From Paracoccus caeni (GTDB lineage: Bacteria; Pseudomonadota; Alphaproteobacteria; Rhodobacterales; Rhodobacteraceae), in NCBI RefSeq assembly GCF_016629665.1, contig NZ_JAEPRQ010000008.1, positions 124,001-188,000 on the forward strand: a stretch of DNA of 64,000 nt. Direction: 5' to 3'. Below the pieces are notes generated by a model. The model searched no databases. It was not told the DNA's origin and worked only from the letters and a program-made list of their open reading frames with translations. A program made the position numbers and the translations under genes. Shown here piece by piece: positions 8,956 through 19,083 of this stretch; position 1 is the first letter of the stretch; each line of letters opens with the position of its first letter.

Positions 8956-10184
8956 GCGATGCGAAGCTGACTTTCCCCCATCCGCCCGCCCGGCCCAACC
9001 AGCCGGTCGATTTCTCGAATATCGTCGTGCCGAAAGCCGGGCTGCTGCCGGTCCCGCCGCTGGATCTGGCACCGCAGGACGCGCAGCCTTTTGCGCGCGG
9101 GCTGATCCGGGTGATGGACGACACCGGCACCCCGGTCGGTCCCTGGGCCGAATATCTGGGCGAAATGCCCGCCGACGATCTGCGCAAGGGTTTGCGCGAC
9201 ATGCTGAAGATGCGGGCCATCGACCGCCGGATGCAGAACGCGCAGCGGCAGGGCAAGACCTCGTTCTACATGCAAAGCACCGGGGAAGAGGCGATCGGCT
9301 GCGCCTTCCAGCGGCAATTGCAGCAAGGGGACATGAACTTCCCGACCTATCGCCAGCAAATCCTGCTGGTCGCCGCCGATTACCCGCTAGAGCCGATGCT
9401 GGGCCAGCTTTATTCCAACGATCTTGACCCGCTTGAAGGGCGGCAATTGCCAATCATGCATTCGGCGCGGGATTACGGCTATTTCTCGGTCTCGGGCAAC
9501 CTTGGCACGCAATATGTGCAGGCGGTCGGCTGGGCGATGGCCTGTGCGCTGCGGGGAGACGGCAAGATCGCGGCGGCATGGATCGGCGACGGGGCGACGG
9601 CCTCGAACGATTTCCACAGCGCGATGCTGTCAGCCTCGGTCTATCAGCCGCCGGTGGTGCTGAATATCGTCAACAATCAGTGGGCGATTTCGACCTATAC
9701 TGGCGTTGCTGCGGGCAAAAGCGAAACCTATGCCGCCCGTGCGCTTGGCTATGGCGTTCCGGCGCTGCGCGTCGATGGCAATGATTTCCTTGCCGTGTCC
9801 GCCGTGTCCCGCTGGGCCATCGAACGGGCGCGCAAGGGCTTTGGCCCGGTCGCGATCGAGTGGTTCACTTATCGCGCCGCCGCCCATTCCTCGTCGGACG
9901 ACCCCTCCGCCTATCGCCCCAAGGACGAGGCGCAGGCATGGCCGCTAGGCGATCCGGTGGACCGGCTGAAGGCGCATCTGATCGACCGTGGCGAATGGTC
10001 CGAGGAACGCCATGTGCAGGCCGGGGCCGAGTTGCTGGACGAGGTGACTCAGGTGCAAAAACAGGTCGAGGCGCATGGCACGCTGGTCAATCCGCAGCCC
10101 GCCTCGCCGACCGCGATCTTCAACGGCGTCTATGCCGACATGCCCGAACATCTGCGCAGGCAGCGTCAGGAGATGGGATATTAA
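8952..10184 (+). CDS. bkdA1: 2-oxoisovalerate dehydrogenase E1 component, alpha subunit
   Basis: The 410-residue protein carries the thiamine diphosphate motif GDGATASNDFHSAML with downstream NNQWAIST, and the FTYRAAAHSSSDDPSAYR phosphorylation-loop region typical of branched-chain E1 alpha. The roughly 70-residue N-terminal extension (FPHPPARPNQPVDFSN) is characteristic of the bacterial BkdA1 type rather than pyruvate dehydrogenase. E1 decarboxylates the 2-oxoacids of valine, leucine and isoleucine and acylates lipoyl-E2. The start overlaps the SDR stop in ATGA. Confidence 0.95.
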   Translation: MSDAKLTFPHPPARPNQPVDFSNIVVPKAGLLPVPPLDLAPQDAQPFARGLIRVMDDTGTPVGPWAEYLGEMPADDLRKGLRDMLKMRAIDRRMQNAQRQGKTSFYMQSTGEEAIGCAFQRQLQQGDMNFPTYRQQILLVAADYPLEPMLGQLYSNDLDPLEGRQLPIMHSARDYGYFSVSGNLGTQYVQAVGWAMACALRGDGKIAAAWIGDGATASNDFHSAMLSASVYQPPVVLNIVNNQWAISTYTGVAAGKSETYAARALGYGVPALRVDGNDFLAVSAVSRWAIERARKGFGPVAIEWFTYRAAAHSSSDDPSAYRPKDEAQAWPLGDPVDRLKAHLIDRGEWSEERHVQAGAELLDEVTQVQKQVEAHGTLVNPQPASPTAIFNGVYADMPEHLRRQRQEMGY

Positions 10185-10185
10185 G

Positions 10186-11199
10186 ATGGCACGCATGACC
10201 ATGATCGAGGCGCTGCGCAGCGCCATGGATGTGAAGCTGTCGGACGATCCCGGCGTCATCGTGTTCGGCGAGGATGTCGGTTATTTCGGCGGCGTCTTTC
10301 GCTGCACGGCGGGGCTTCAGGCGAAATATGGCGAGGAACGGGTCTTCGACACCCCGATCAACGAAAGCGCCATCGTCGGGCTGGCCATCGGCATGGCCGC
10401 CCACGGCATGCGCCCCTGCGTCGAGATCCAGTTCGCCGATTACGTCTATCCCGCCTACGACCAGATCACCCAAGAGGCCGCCCGGCTGCGCCACCGCTCG
10501 AACCAGCAGTTTACCTGCCCGATGGTGGTCCGCATGCCGACGGGTGGCGGCATCTTCGGCGGCCAGACCCACAGCCAAAGCCCCGAGGCGCTGTTCACCC
10601 ACGTGGCCGGGCTGAAAGTGGTGATCCCGTCCACCCCCTATGACGCCAAGGGCCTGCTGATCGCCGCCATTGAAGACCCCGATCCGGTGATCTTCCTTGA
10701 ACCGAAGCGCATCTATAACGGCCCCTTCTATGGCGATCACGCGGGCAAATCGGTGCCGTGGTCGGCCCATCCGGCGGGCGAGGTGCCCGAGGATCACTAT
10801 ATCGTGCCGCTGGGCCGCGCGGCGATCCGGCGCGAGGGTGCTGATCTGACGATCCTCGCCTATGGCACCATGGTCTATGTGGCTGAACGCGCGGTCGAAC
10901 AGGCCGGGATTGATGCCGAGATCATCGATCTGCGCACGCTTTTGCCGCTGGATTTGGCGACGATCGTGGCCTCGGTCGAAAAGACCGGGCGCTGCGTCGT
11001 GCTGCATGAAGCGACCCGGACCAGCGGTTTCGGGGCCGAGTTGATCGCCGAGGTGCAGCAGGCCTGTTTCTGGCATCTGCGCGCGCCGCTGCTGCGGGTG
11101 ACCGGCTGGGATGCGCCTTATCCGCATGCGCAGGAATGGGACTATTTCCCCAGTGTGTCGCGCGTGGTCGCGGCGCTGGCAAAGGTGATGGAGGACTGA
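10186..11199 (+). CDS. bkdA2: 2-oxoisovalerate dehydrogenase E1 component, beta subunit
   Basis: A 337-residue transketolase-fold subunit beginning MARMTMIEALRSAMDVKLSD. It shows the family motifs FGEDVGYFGGVFRCTAGLQ, FDTPINESAIVGLAIGMA and the C-terminal GYPHAQE-like stretch (WDAPYPHAQEWDYFPS). It forms the alpha2-beta2 E1 with the preceding gene, whose stop lies one base before this ATG. The frame is open upstream to 10075, but that part overlaps bkdA1 and is not expected to be translated. Confidence 0.95.
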   Translation: MARMTMIEALRSAMDVKLSDDPGVIVFGEDVGYFGGVFRCTAGLQAKYGEERVFDTPINESAIVGLAIGMAAHGMRPCVEIQFADYVYPAYDQITQEAARLRHRSNQQFTCPMVVRMPTGGGIFGGQTHSQSPEALFTHVAGLKVVIPSTPYDAKGLLIAAIEDPDPVIFLEPKRIYNGPFYGDHAGKSVPWSAHPAGEVPEDHYIVPLGRAAIRREGADLTILAYGTMVYVAERAVEQAGIDAEIIDLRTLLPLDLATIVASVEKTGRCVVLHEATRTSGFGAELIAEVQQACFWHLRAPLLRVTGWDAPYPHAQEWDYFPSVSRVVAALAKVMED

Positions 11200-11200
11200 C

Positions 11201-12493
11201 ATGGGCATCAGCAGCATCAAGGTTCCCGATGTCGGCGAAGGCGTGGCCGAGGTCGAACTGGTTGAATGGCATGTCAAACCCGGCGACAGTGTGCGCGAAG
11301 ACGATGTGCTGGCCGCCGTGATGACCGATAAGGCAACGGTGGAAATCCCCAGCTTGTTCGACGGCACCATCGTTTCGCTGGGCGCAGAGATCGGTGAGAC
11401 GGTCGCGGTCGGCTCGGTCCTGCTGACCATTGAACATGCGGGCGACGGGAACGCGACCGAGGAAGCGGCCCCCTCGAAACCCGCGGAGACGCCGCCCGCC
11501 GAAGATACGCCCGCCCCCAAGCCTGTCGAAGCGCCGGCCAAGCCGGCACCGCTGCCGAACCCCGCCGCCGATCCGGCGATTTTCGGGACGGCGCAGGCAC
11601 CTCGTCCCGAGGGGCAGGTGCCGCTGGCCTCACCCTCGGTTCGGGCGCGGGCGCGCGATGCTGGGATCGATCTGCGCCGCGTTGCTGGCACCGGCCCCGC
11701 CGGGCGGATCACCCATGCCGATCTGGATCAGGTTTTCGCGGCTGGTCCCGGTCAGACCGCCACCCCGGCCCGTGGCCGTGCCGAGCGGCAGGGCGAGGAA
11801 GCGATCAAGATCATCGGCCTGCGCCGCAAGATCGCCGACCGCATGGCGCTGGCCAATACCCGCATCCCGCATATCACCGTGATCGAGGAAATCGACGTGA
11901 CCGCGCTGGAGGATCTGCGCGCCGCGATGAATGCGAAGCGCGGCGACCGGCCGAAGCTGACCGTGCTGCCCTTTATCAGCGCCGCCTTGTGCCGGGCGCT
12001 GCTGGACCACCCGGAAATGAACGCGCGCTTCGATGACGACGCGGGCATCGTCACCCGCCATGCGCCGGTGCATCTGGGTATCGCCACCATGACCGATGGC
12101 GGGTTGATGGTCCCGGTCCTGCGTCATGCCGAGGCGAAAGGCCCCTTTGCGACCGCGTCCGAGATCGCCCGTCTGGCCGAGGCTGCCCGCAGCGGCAAGG
12201 CCAGCCGGGAAGAGCTGAGCGGCTCGACCATCACCATCACCTCGCTTGGACCTTTGGGCGCATTGGCGACGACGCCGATCATCAACCACCCCGAGGTGGC
12301 GATCCTTGGCGTGAACAAGATGGCGGTCCGCCCGATGTGGGATGGCAGCCAGTTCGTGCCGCGCAAGATGATGAATATCTCGGCCAGTTTTGACCATCGG
12401 GTGATCGACGGCTGGGACGCGGCCAGCTTTGTCAGCGTGTTGAAAAACCTGCTTGAAAACCCCGCGATGATCTTCATGGAGCCGGAAGCATGA
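11201..12493 (+). CDS. bkdB: Dihydrolipoyl acyltransferase (E2) of branched-chain 2-oxoacid dehydrogenase
   Basis: The 430-residue chain has one lipoyl domain (residues 1-80, lipoyl lysine 44 in VMTDKATVEIPS). An Ala/Pro-rich linker follows at about 85-140, then a peripheral-subunit-binding domain at about 146-185 (LASPSVRARARDAGIDLRRV). The last part is the catalytic acyltransferase domain with the active-site histidine in SFDHRVIDGWDAASF. This is the core of the complex to which E1 and E3 bind. It starts two bases after the bkdA2 stop. Confidence 0.95.
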   Translation: MGISSIKVPDVGEGVAEVELVEWHVKPGDSVREDDVLAAVMTDKATVEIPSLFDGTIVSLGAEIGETVAVGSVLLTIEHAGDGNATEEAAPSKPAETPPAEDTPAPKPVEAPAKPAPLPNPAADPAIFGTAQAPRPEGQVPLASPSVRARARDAGIDLRRVAGTGPAGRITHADLDQVFAAGPGQTATPARGRAERQGEEAIKIIGLRRKIADRMALANTRIPHITVIEEIDVTALEDLRAAMNAKRGDRPKLTVLPFISAALCRALLDHPEMNARFDDDAGIVTRHAPVHLGIATMTDGGLMVPVLRHAEAKGPFATASEIARLAEAARSGKASREELSGSTITITSLGPLGALATTPIINHPEVAILGVNKMAVRPMWDGSQFVPRKMMNISASFDHRVIDGWDAASFVSVLKNLLENPAMIFMEPEA

Positions 12494-13863
12494 GACAGGA
12501 AACATGCGATGTGCTTATCATCGGCGCCGGTCCGGGTGGCTATGTCTGCGCCATTCGCTGCGGGCAATTGGGGCTGAATACGGTTGTGGTCGAGGCAAAG
12601 GCACCGGGCGGCACCTGTCTGAACGTGGGCTGCATCCCTTCAAAGGCGCTGATCCACGCGGCGGATCGTTTTCACGAGGCGGCGGAGCTTTCGGGCGATA
12701 ATGTGCTGGGCATTACCACGGCGGCACCCGCCATCGATCTTGGCCGCACGGTGGCATGGAAAGACGGCATCGTCGCCCGCCTGACCGGCGGCGTGGCCGG
12801 TTTGATGAAAAAGGCCAAGGTGCGGGCGGTTCAGGGCCACGCACAGATCGTCGATGGCAAGACCGTCACGGTCGAGACCGAAGACGGCCCGATCCGTATC
12901 GCGACCAAGAATCTGGTGATCGCCACCGGCTCGGCCCCGCAGGACATCGCGGCGCTGCCCTTTGGCGGCGACATCCTGTCCTCGACCGAGGCTTTGTCGT
13001 TGGCGCAGGTGCCACAGCGGCTGGCCGTGGTCGGTGGCGGCTATATCGGGCTGGAGATCGGGACGGCGATGGCCAAGCTGGGCGCCGATGTCACCGTGGT
13101 CGAGGCCGCCCCGCGCATTCTGCCGCAATATGACGCCGATCTGACCCGGCCGGTGGCGAAGCGGCTGGAAGCGCTTGGCATCCGGGTGCTGACCAACGCC
13201 AAGGCGGGTGGCTTTGCAGATGGCAATCTGGCGGTCGAGACCGCCGATGGCGTGCAGCAGATCGCGGCAGACAAGGTGCTGGTGACGGTCGGGCGCAAGC
13301 CGGTTACGCAGGGGTTTGGCCTTGAGGGGCTGATGCTGGACATGGCCGGACGGTATATCGCGGTGAACGACCGCTGCCAGACCTCGATGCAGGGTGTCTA
13401 TGCGATCGGCGATGTGACCGGCGATCCGATGCTGGCCCATCGGGCGATGGCGCAGGGCGCGATGGTGGCAGAGGTTTTGGCGGGCAAACCGGCGTCCTGG
13501 GACAAACGCGCGATCCCGGCGGTTTGCTTCACCGACCCTGAGATCGTGACGGTGGGCCTGTTGCCCGCGGACGCTCCGGGGGCGAAAGTGGCGCAGTTTC
13601 CCTTTGCCGGGAATGGCCGCTCGCTGACGCTGGAACGCGACGATGGCTTTGTGCGGTTCGTCAGCGATGCGAATAGCGGCCTGATCCTTGGCATTCAGGC
13701 GGTTGGCGCGGGCGTGTCGGAAATGGCCGGGCAATTCGCGCAATCGCTGGAGATGGCGGCGACGTTGACCGATATCGCCGACACGATTCACGCCCATCCG
13801 ACGCTGGGCGAGACGGTGCAGGAAGCCGCGATGAAGGCCTTGGGCCGGGCGCTGCATGGGTGA
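12490..13863 (+). CDS. lpdV: Dihydrolipoyl dehydrogenase (E3), branched-chain complex
   Basis: The 457-residue flavoprotein has the FAD motif IIGAGPGGYVCAI, the redox disulfide in GGTCLNVGCIPSKAL (Cys43/Cys48), a second dinucleotide fold (VVGGGYIGLEIGTAMAKLGA) and the dimer-interface HAHPTLGE with the catalytic histidine. It reoxidises the lipoyl group of E2 with NAD. The ATG overlaps the bkdB stop (ATGA). Its place in the operon marks it as the dedicated bkd E3 (LpdV) rather than the general one, though sequence alone does not prove exclusivity. Confidence 0.94.
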   Translation: MRQETCDVLIIGAGPGGYVCAIRCGQLGLNTVVVEAKAPGGTCLNVGCIPSKALIHAADRFHEAAELSGDNVLGITTAAPAIDLGRTVAWKDGIVARLTGGVAGLMKKAKVRAVQGHAQIVDGKTVTVETEDGPIRIATKNLVIATGSAPQDIAALPFGGDILSSTEALSLAQVPQRLAVVGGGYIGLEIGTAMAKLGADVTVVEAAPRILPQYDADLTRPVAKRLEALGIRVLTNAKAGGFADGNLAVETADGVQQIAADKVLVTVGRKPVTQGFGLEGLMLDMAGRYIAVNDRCQTSMQGVYAIGDVTGDPMLAHRAMAQGAMVAEVLAGKPASWDKRAIPAVCFTDPEIVTVGLLPADAPGAKVAQFPFAGNGRSLTLERDDGFVRFVSDANSGLILGIQAVGAGVSEMAGQFAQSLEMAATLTDIADTIHAHPTLGETVQEAAMKALGRALHG

Positions 13864-13888
13864 AGCGGCAATGCCGGTTCAACAGGTT

Positions 13889-14001
13889 TTGACCAGATGG
13901 CCTGCCTTGGGCTATCGAAATGGATGAATGACAAGGTGGCGGAGCGCCGCCAGCCGGGCTAGAGGATATTCCCAAGGCAAGGCGGTTTCGGGTCTGGTCA
14001 A
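13889..14001. repeat. Nested inverted-repeat element between lpdV and ilvE
   Basis: Three concentric complementary segments are visible in the 206-bp spacer. The outer arms are 13889-13897 (ttgaccaga) and 13993-14001 (tctggtcaa). The middle arms are 13901-13911 (cctgccttggg) and 13971-13982 (cccaaggcaagg, one bulged base). The inner hairpin is 13937-13942 with 13947-13952 around a 4-base loop. An RNA from this region would fold into one long branched stem, and as DNA it resembles a short element with terminal inverted repeats. It could be a leader or processing structure for ilvE or a miniature mobile element. I recognise no known family. Confidence 0.55.
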
Positions 14002-14069
14002 TCGCTTGCGGCAGGTGTCAACATTGCGCGGGCAAGCCGACCGGAATTGGGGATGAGAAAGGGTATCAG

Positions 14070-15152
14070 ATGACGGTAAACATAACGCTGAGTGCAAATC
14101 CGGTGGCAGAGGCCGAGCGCGAGAAGCTGCTGCAATCGCCGATCTTCGGCACGATCTTCACCGATCACATGATTACCGCGACCTGGACCCGTGACGGCGG
14201 CTGGCAGCAGCCCGAACTGGGCCCGCGCAAGCCGTTTCAGATGAACCCCGAAAACGCCGCCTTTCACTATGGCCAGCAATTGTTCGAGGGGATGAAGGCC
14301 TATCGCGGCGCCGATGGCAGCATCCGGCTGTTCCGCCCGGCGGAAAACGCCGCGCGGATGAACCGTTCCGCGCGCCGGATGGCGATGCCGGAAGTGCCAC
14401 CCGAGCTGTTTCTGGACTCGGTCCGCACGCTGGTCAGCGTCGAGCGCGGCTGGATCCCGGCCGAGGGCAGTCTTTATCTGCGCCCCTTCATGTTCGCCGA
14501 TGAAAGCTTCCTTGGCGTCCGCCCTGCCAATCGCTGCACCTTCTGCGTGATCGCCTCGCCCGCCGCCGATTACTTCCGCGCCGGGGCAAAGGGTCTGACC
14601 GTCTGGGTCGAGAATGAAACCAGCCGCGCCGCCCCCGGCGGCACCGGCGCTGCCAAATGCGGCGGCAATTATGCAGGCAGCCTGATGGCGCAAAGCCGCG
14701 CCTCCAGCGAGGGATGCGATCAGGTGCTGTTCCTCAGCGCCTGCGGAAACCGCCAGATCGAAGAGCTTGGCGGCATGAACATCTTCTTCGTGCGCAAGGA
14801 TGGCCGTGTGCAAACCCCGCCTTTGGGCACCATCCTGCCGGGGATCACCCGCGCCTCGGTGATCGAACTGCTAAAGGCTGACGGGATCACCGTGGAAGAG
14901 GTGCCCTATACCTTCGACGCGCTGCAAGCAGATGTCGAAGCGGGCGAGATCAGCGAAGTTTTCGTCTGCGGCACCGCTGCCATCATCGCCAGCGTTTCCC
15001 GCCTGAAGCATAGCGACGGCGAGCTGGAGATCGGCCAGCCCGGCGAAACCGCCCGCCGCCTGCGCACCACCCTGCAAGGCATCTATACCGGCGACATCGC
15101 AGGCCCTGATGGCTGGAGCGTGATTGTCGAACCCGAGGCGGTTCTTGGATGA
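14070..15152 (+). CDS. ilvE: Branched-chain amino-acid aminotransferase
   Basis: This 360-residue fold-type IV PLP enzyme shows FHYGQQLFEGMKAYRG, LYLRPFMFADE, the PLP lysine in GGTGAAKCGGNYAGSL (Lys196), QIEELGGMNIFFV and the glycine-rich phosphate-binding part near TLPGITRAS-like LPGITRAS. Length and motifs match the eukaryote-like BCAT type common in Rhodobacterales. It interconverts Leu, Ile and Val with their 2-oxoacids, supplying the substrates for the bkd complex encoded just upstream. It has its own spacer and probably its own promoter. Confidence 0.95.
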   Translation: MTVNITLSANPVAEAEREKLLQSPIFGTIFTDHMITATWTRDGGWQQPELGPRKPFQMNPENAAFHYGQQLFEGMKAYRGADGSIRLFRPAENAARMNRSARRMAMPEVPPELFLDSVRTLVSVERGWIPAEGSLYLRPFMFADESFLGVRPANRCTFCVIASPAADYFRAGAKGLTVWVENETSRAAPGGTGAAKCGGNYAGSLMAQSRASSEGCDQVLFLSACGNRQIEELGGMNIFFVRKDGRVQTPPLGTILPGITRASVIELLKADGITVEEVPYTFDALQADVEAGEISEVFVCGTAAIIASVSRLKHSDGELEIGQPGETARRLRTTLQGIYTGDIAGPDGWSVIVEPEAVLG

Positions 15153-15203
15153 TCAAGGACCGCGCGGTGACCTGATCGCAGTCGCCCGCTGGTCCTGACA
15201 AAG

Positions 15204-15232
15204 ACGCCCTGCCATTGGCGGGGCGTTTTTTT
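15204..15232 (+). terminator. Rho-independent terminator after ilvE
   Basis: A 10-bp stem with one mismatch (acgccctgcc, loop of 4, ggcggggcgt) is followed by seven T residues on the plus strand, 50 bp after the ilvE stop. Confidence 0.88.
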
Positions 15233-15317
15233 ATGTTCCGGGGCGCGGTATGGGCTGTCGGGTTTGAAAACGGCTGTGAAAAATCCGGCGACACCGTGAA
15301 AAGTGCCGCCGGGCTTG

Positions 15318-16376
15318 TCAGACGGCGAGGCTCAGGCCGCCCTGCAGGGCAGAAGCCTCGGCCCGGTCAAGCAGGCGTTGCAGGGATGCGCCGCGGGCGA
15401 AGTCGGGCTCGGCCGGACCTTTGCCCTGAATCGCGTCAATGAAGCGCTGATAGATCGGCACGACCGGCGGGCATTCGATGTCGCGCCATTCCGCTGTTTG
15501 CAGATCAGGGGCAAGGCAGGCGCGCAACCGGCTTTCCTGCTTCTCGAAGCTGACCTCCAGCCCGCCCTTGTCGCCATAGATCCGCAGGCGCAGATCGTTC
15601 AGATGGCCGCTGGCGAAACGGGTCGCAGCCACGGTGCCCAGCGTCCCGTTATCCAGCAGAAGTTGCATCGTCGCGGCGTCATTGGCGTCCAGAATATAGT
15701 CGCCAATCCGCCCGCCCGGTGCCTTTTCAAAGGTGGCAAGGCGGCACGAGACCTCGCGCGCTTCCTGTGCGGCGATGAAGGTGGCGAAGTCGAGGATATG
15801 GATGCCGACATCGCCCAGCACGCCCTTTGATCCATGTGCGCTGGACAGCCGCCAGAGCCATTGGCTTTCGGTGCGCCAGTCGCCCCAAGCGGGCTGCGTC
15901 AGCCAGCTTTGCAGATACGAGGCCTCGAAATGCCGGACGGTGCCGATCTCGCCTGCGCGGACCATGCGGGCGGCCTGCTGCAGCGCCGGAACGTTGCGAT
16001 AGGACAGGTTGACCATATTCACCACGCCAGCCCGCTGCGCCGCCGCTGCCATATCCTCGGCATCGGCGGCCTTGGTTGCCAGCGGCTTTTCGCACAGCAC
16101 ATGCTTGCCCGCCGCCAGCAAAGGCATGGTGGTGGGGTAATGCGCCGCGTCGGGGGTGACATTGGTTACGGCGTCGAACTGACCCCAGAGGATCGCCTCG
16201 TCCAGCGTGGCGAAGCTGTTCGGGATCTCGAAGGTCTTGCAGAAGGTCGCAAGCTGTTCGGGCCGTGTATCGACCCCGGCGACGATGCTGACGCCGGGGA
16301 TGACCGAGAAACCCTTGGCATGGTGCTGCGCCATGCCGCCGGTGCCGAGGATCAATAAGCGGACAGGCTTCATCAT
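15318..16376 (-). CDS. thuB: Gfo/Idh/MocA-family sugar oxidoreductase, ThuB
   Basis: About 352 residues. The N-terminal Rossmann fold ([17 protein letters not shown]) and the EKPLATK motif with the family lysine identify the Gfo/Idh/MocA dehydrogenases. It is the last gene of a minus-strand operon whose order matches Sinorhizobium meliloti thuEFGKAB. There ThuA and ThuB are needed to catabolise trehalose and related disaccharides through 3-keto intermediates. The start MMKPVRL at 16376 overlaps the thuA stop (ATGA); the open frame further upstream is antisense read-through of no significance. Assignment rests mostly on synteny. Confidence 0.85.
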   Translation of the reverse strand: MMKPVRLLILGTGGMAQHHAKGFSVIPGVSIVAGVDTRPEQLATFCKTFEIPNSFATLDEAILWGQFDAVTNVTPDAAHYPTTMPLLAAGKHVLCEKPLATKAADAEDMAAAAQRAGVVNMVNLSYRNVPALQQAARMVRAGEIGTVRHFEASYLQSWLTQPAWGDWRTESQWLWRLSSAHGSKGVLGDVGIHILDFATFIAAQEAREVSCRLATFEKAPGGRIGDYILDANDAATMQLLLDNGTLGTVAATRFASGHLNDLRLRIYGDKGGLEVSFEKQESRLRACLAPDLQTAEWRDIECPPVVPIYQRFIDAIQGKGPAEPDFARGASLQRLLDRAEASALQGGLSLAV

Positions 16377-17158
16377 CGGAATCCTTCTTCGCCGTCGTGA
16401 TGCAGTTTCGGGCCGCGTTCCTCGATCTGCTCCAACGCTTGCTCGACGGGAACGTTCGGGGCGACATTCGGATCGGTCAGGCGCGGGGCGGGGTTGTAGG
16501 CCCATTTTGCCGCGTTCAGCAGAACCCGCTGCACATTCTCGTTGTGATAGGTCGGATAGGTTTCGTGGCCGGGGCGGAAGTAGAACAGATTGCCCGCGCC
16601 ACGCTTGTAGGTCAGACCCGAGCGGAATGCCTCGCCCCCCGAAAACCAGCTAAGGAACACGGTTTCCAGCGGTTCGGGCACGCCGAAGGGTTCGCCATAC
16701 ATTTCCTCGTTCTCAAGCTCGAAATGATCGGGCAGGCCCGCCGCAATCGGGTGGTTGCGCGAGGTCAACCACAGCCGCTCACGCTCGCCCGCCTCGCGCC
16801 AGGTCAGGTTGCAGGGTGAGCCCATCAGCCGCTTGAAGGGCTTCGAGAAATGCGCCGAATGCAGGAAGACCATGCCCATGCCCGCCCAGACGGCGTTGCA
16901 GACGCGGTCCACGACGGCATCTGACACTTCGCCATGCGCGCAATGGCCCCACCAGAAGAGGACATCGGTCTGCGCCAGCTTTTCCTCGGTCAGGCCATGA
17001 TCGGGTTCCTGAAGGGTGGCGGTGGTCGCGGTGATCGCCGGATCGGTGTTCAGCGCCTCGGCGATGGCACCGTGAATCCCCTCGGGATAGACCGAGGCGA
17101 CGATCTTGTTTTCCTGTTCGTGAACGTTCTCGTTCCAGACAGTGACGCGGATAGTCAT
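16373..17158 (-). CDS. thuA: ThuA-family trehalose utilisation protein
   Basis: The 261-residue product starts [20 protein letters not shown] and contains the ThuA/GATase1-like hallmark [17 protein letters not shown] conserved block with [20 protein letters not shown] and the closing NAAKWAYNP follow. ThuA-like proteins have a class-I glutamine amidotransferase-like fold and act in disaccharide 3-keto metabolism. It sits between thuK and thuB in the operon. Confidence 0.9.
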   Translation of the reverse strand: MTIRVTVWNENVHEQENKIVASVYPEGIHGAIAEALNTDPAITATTATLQEPDHGLTEEKLAQTDVLFWWGHCAHGEVSDAVVDRVCNAVWAGMGMVFLHSAHFSKPFKRLMGSPCNLTWREAGERERLWLTSRNHPIAAGLPDHFELENEEMYGEPFGVPEPLETVFLSWFSGGEAFRSGLTYKRGAGNLFYFRPGHETYPTYHNENVQRVLLNAAKWAYNPAPRLTDPNVAPNVPVEQALEQIEERGPKLHHDGEEGFR

Positions 17159-17176
17159 GGCAAGAGCCTTTCAATG

Positions 17177-17227
17177 CCCCGCAGGAATATCCTGCGGGGG
17201 GTGTTGAGCGCCCCGGTGACGGGGCGC
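17177..17227. other. Tandem hairpins between thuK and thuA
   Basis: Two perfect stems occupy the 82-bp intercistronic gap: 17177-17185 with 17191-17199, and 17208-17215 with 17220-17227. There is no T-tract. Such hairpins commonly stabilise or process a polycistronic mRNA and set different levels for transport and catabolic genes, which is the inferred role here. Confidence 0.6.
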
Positions 17228-17240
17228 GATGTGGAGGTGA

Positions 17241-18248
17241 TCAGCGCAGCGGTCGGTCGTCCGCTCCGAAGCGATGCAGATGTTGAGGTTGGGGTTGCAG
17301 CGAAACCTTGCTGCCCTGAGGAATGGCCAGCTTGCCGGGCTGGCGAACGATCAGCGGCTCGTCGGCACCGATTTCGACGAAGAGGTAGTTGTCCGAGCCC
17401 AGATCCTCGGCATGGACGACCTCGCCGGACCAGTCGCCGGTGCCTTCGGGAACGATGTCGATATGTTCGGGTCGCGCGCCCAACGTGGCGCAACCCTTGT
17501 CCTCGGCGAACTTCCCCTTGAGGAAGTTCATCTTCGGACTGCCGATGAACCCCGCCACGAAGACCGAATTCGGGCTTTCGTAAAGCTCTGCCGGGGTGCC
17601 AAGCTGTTCAAGACGGCCATCGCGCAAGACCGCGATCCGGTCGGCAAGTGTCATCGCCTCGACCTGATCGTGAGTCACGTAGATCATGGTCACATCGCTC
17701 ATCGTTTCGTGCAGCTTGGCGATCTCAAGCCGGGTTGCCACGCGCAAGGCGGCGTCGAGGTTCGACAGCGGTTCATCGAACAGGAACACCCGTGGGTCGC
17801 GCACGATGGCGCGGCCGATGGCGACACGCTGACGCTGACCGCCCGAAAGCTGACGGGGCAGGCGGTCCAGCAGATGTTCGATCTGCAGCATCCGCGCGGC
17901 ATCGCGGACGCGCTTGTCGATGGCCGCCTTGTCCTGCTTGGCCAGCTTCATCCCGAAGGCCATGTTGTCATAGACCTTCATATGCGGATAAAGCGCGTAG
18001 CTTTGGAACACCATGGCGATGCCACGGTCCGAGGGAACAAGGTTGTTCACCCGCTGATCGTCGAACAGCATGTCGCCGGTCGTGATCTCTTCCAGCCCCG
18101 AAATCAGACGCAGAAGCGTGGACTTACCGCAGCCCGAAGGGCCGACGAAGACCATGAACTCGCCCTTCTTGATGTCGAGGTCGATGCCCTTGATGACCTC
18201 TACTGCGCCATAGGACTTGGTGACGTTTTTCAACTCGATCTTGGCCAT
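17241..18248 (-). CDS. thuK: ABC transporter ATP-binding protein (UgpC/MalK type)
   Basis: The 335-residue ATPase has Walker A GPSGCGKST near residue 36, the signature LSGGQRQRVAIGRAIV, Walker B VFLFDEPLSNLD and a C-terminal regulatory OB domain (TLGARPEHIDIVPEGTGDW). This length and C-terminal domain are typical of MalK/UgpC energisers of CUT1 carbohydrate importers. It follows the two permease genes by 4 bp. Confidence 0.93.
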   Translation of the reverse strand: MAKIELKNVTKSYGAVEVIKGIDLDIKKGEFMVFVGPSGCGKSTLLRLISGLEEITTGDMLFDDQRVNNLVPSDRGIAMVFQSYALYPHMKVYDNMAFGMKLAKQDKAAIDKRVRDAARMLQIEHLLDRLPRQLSGGQRQRVAIGRAIVRDPRVFLFDEPLSNLDAALRVATRLEIAKLHETMSDVTMIYVTHDQVEAMTLADRIAVLRDGRLEQLGTPAELYESPNSVFVAGFIGSPKMNFLKGKFAEDKGCATLGARPEHIDIVPEGTGDWSGEVVHAEDLGSDNYLFVEIGADEPLIVRQPGKLAIPQGSKVSLQPQPQHLHRFGADDRPLR

Positions 18249-18252
18249 GGGT

Positions 18253-19082
<830 letters not shown>

Positions 19083-19083
<1 letters not shown>

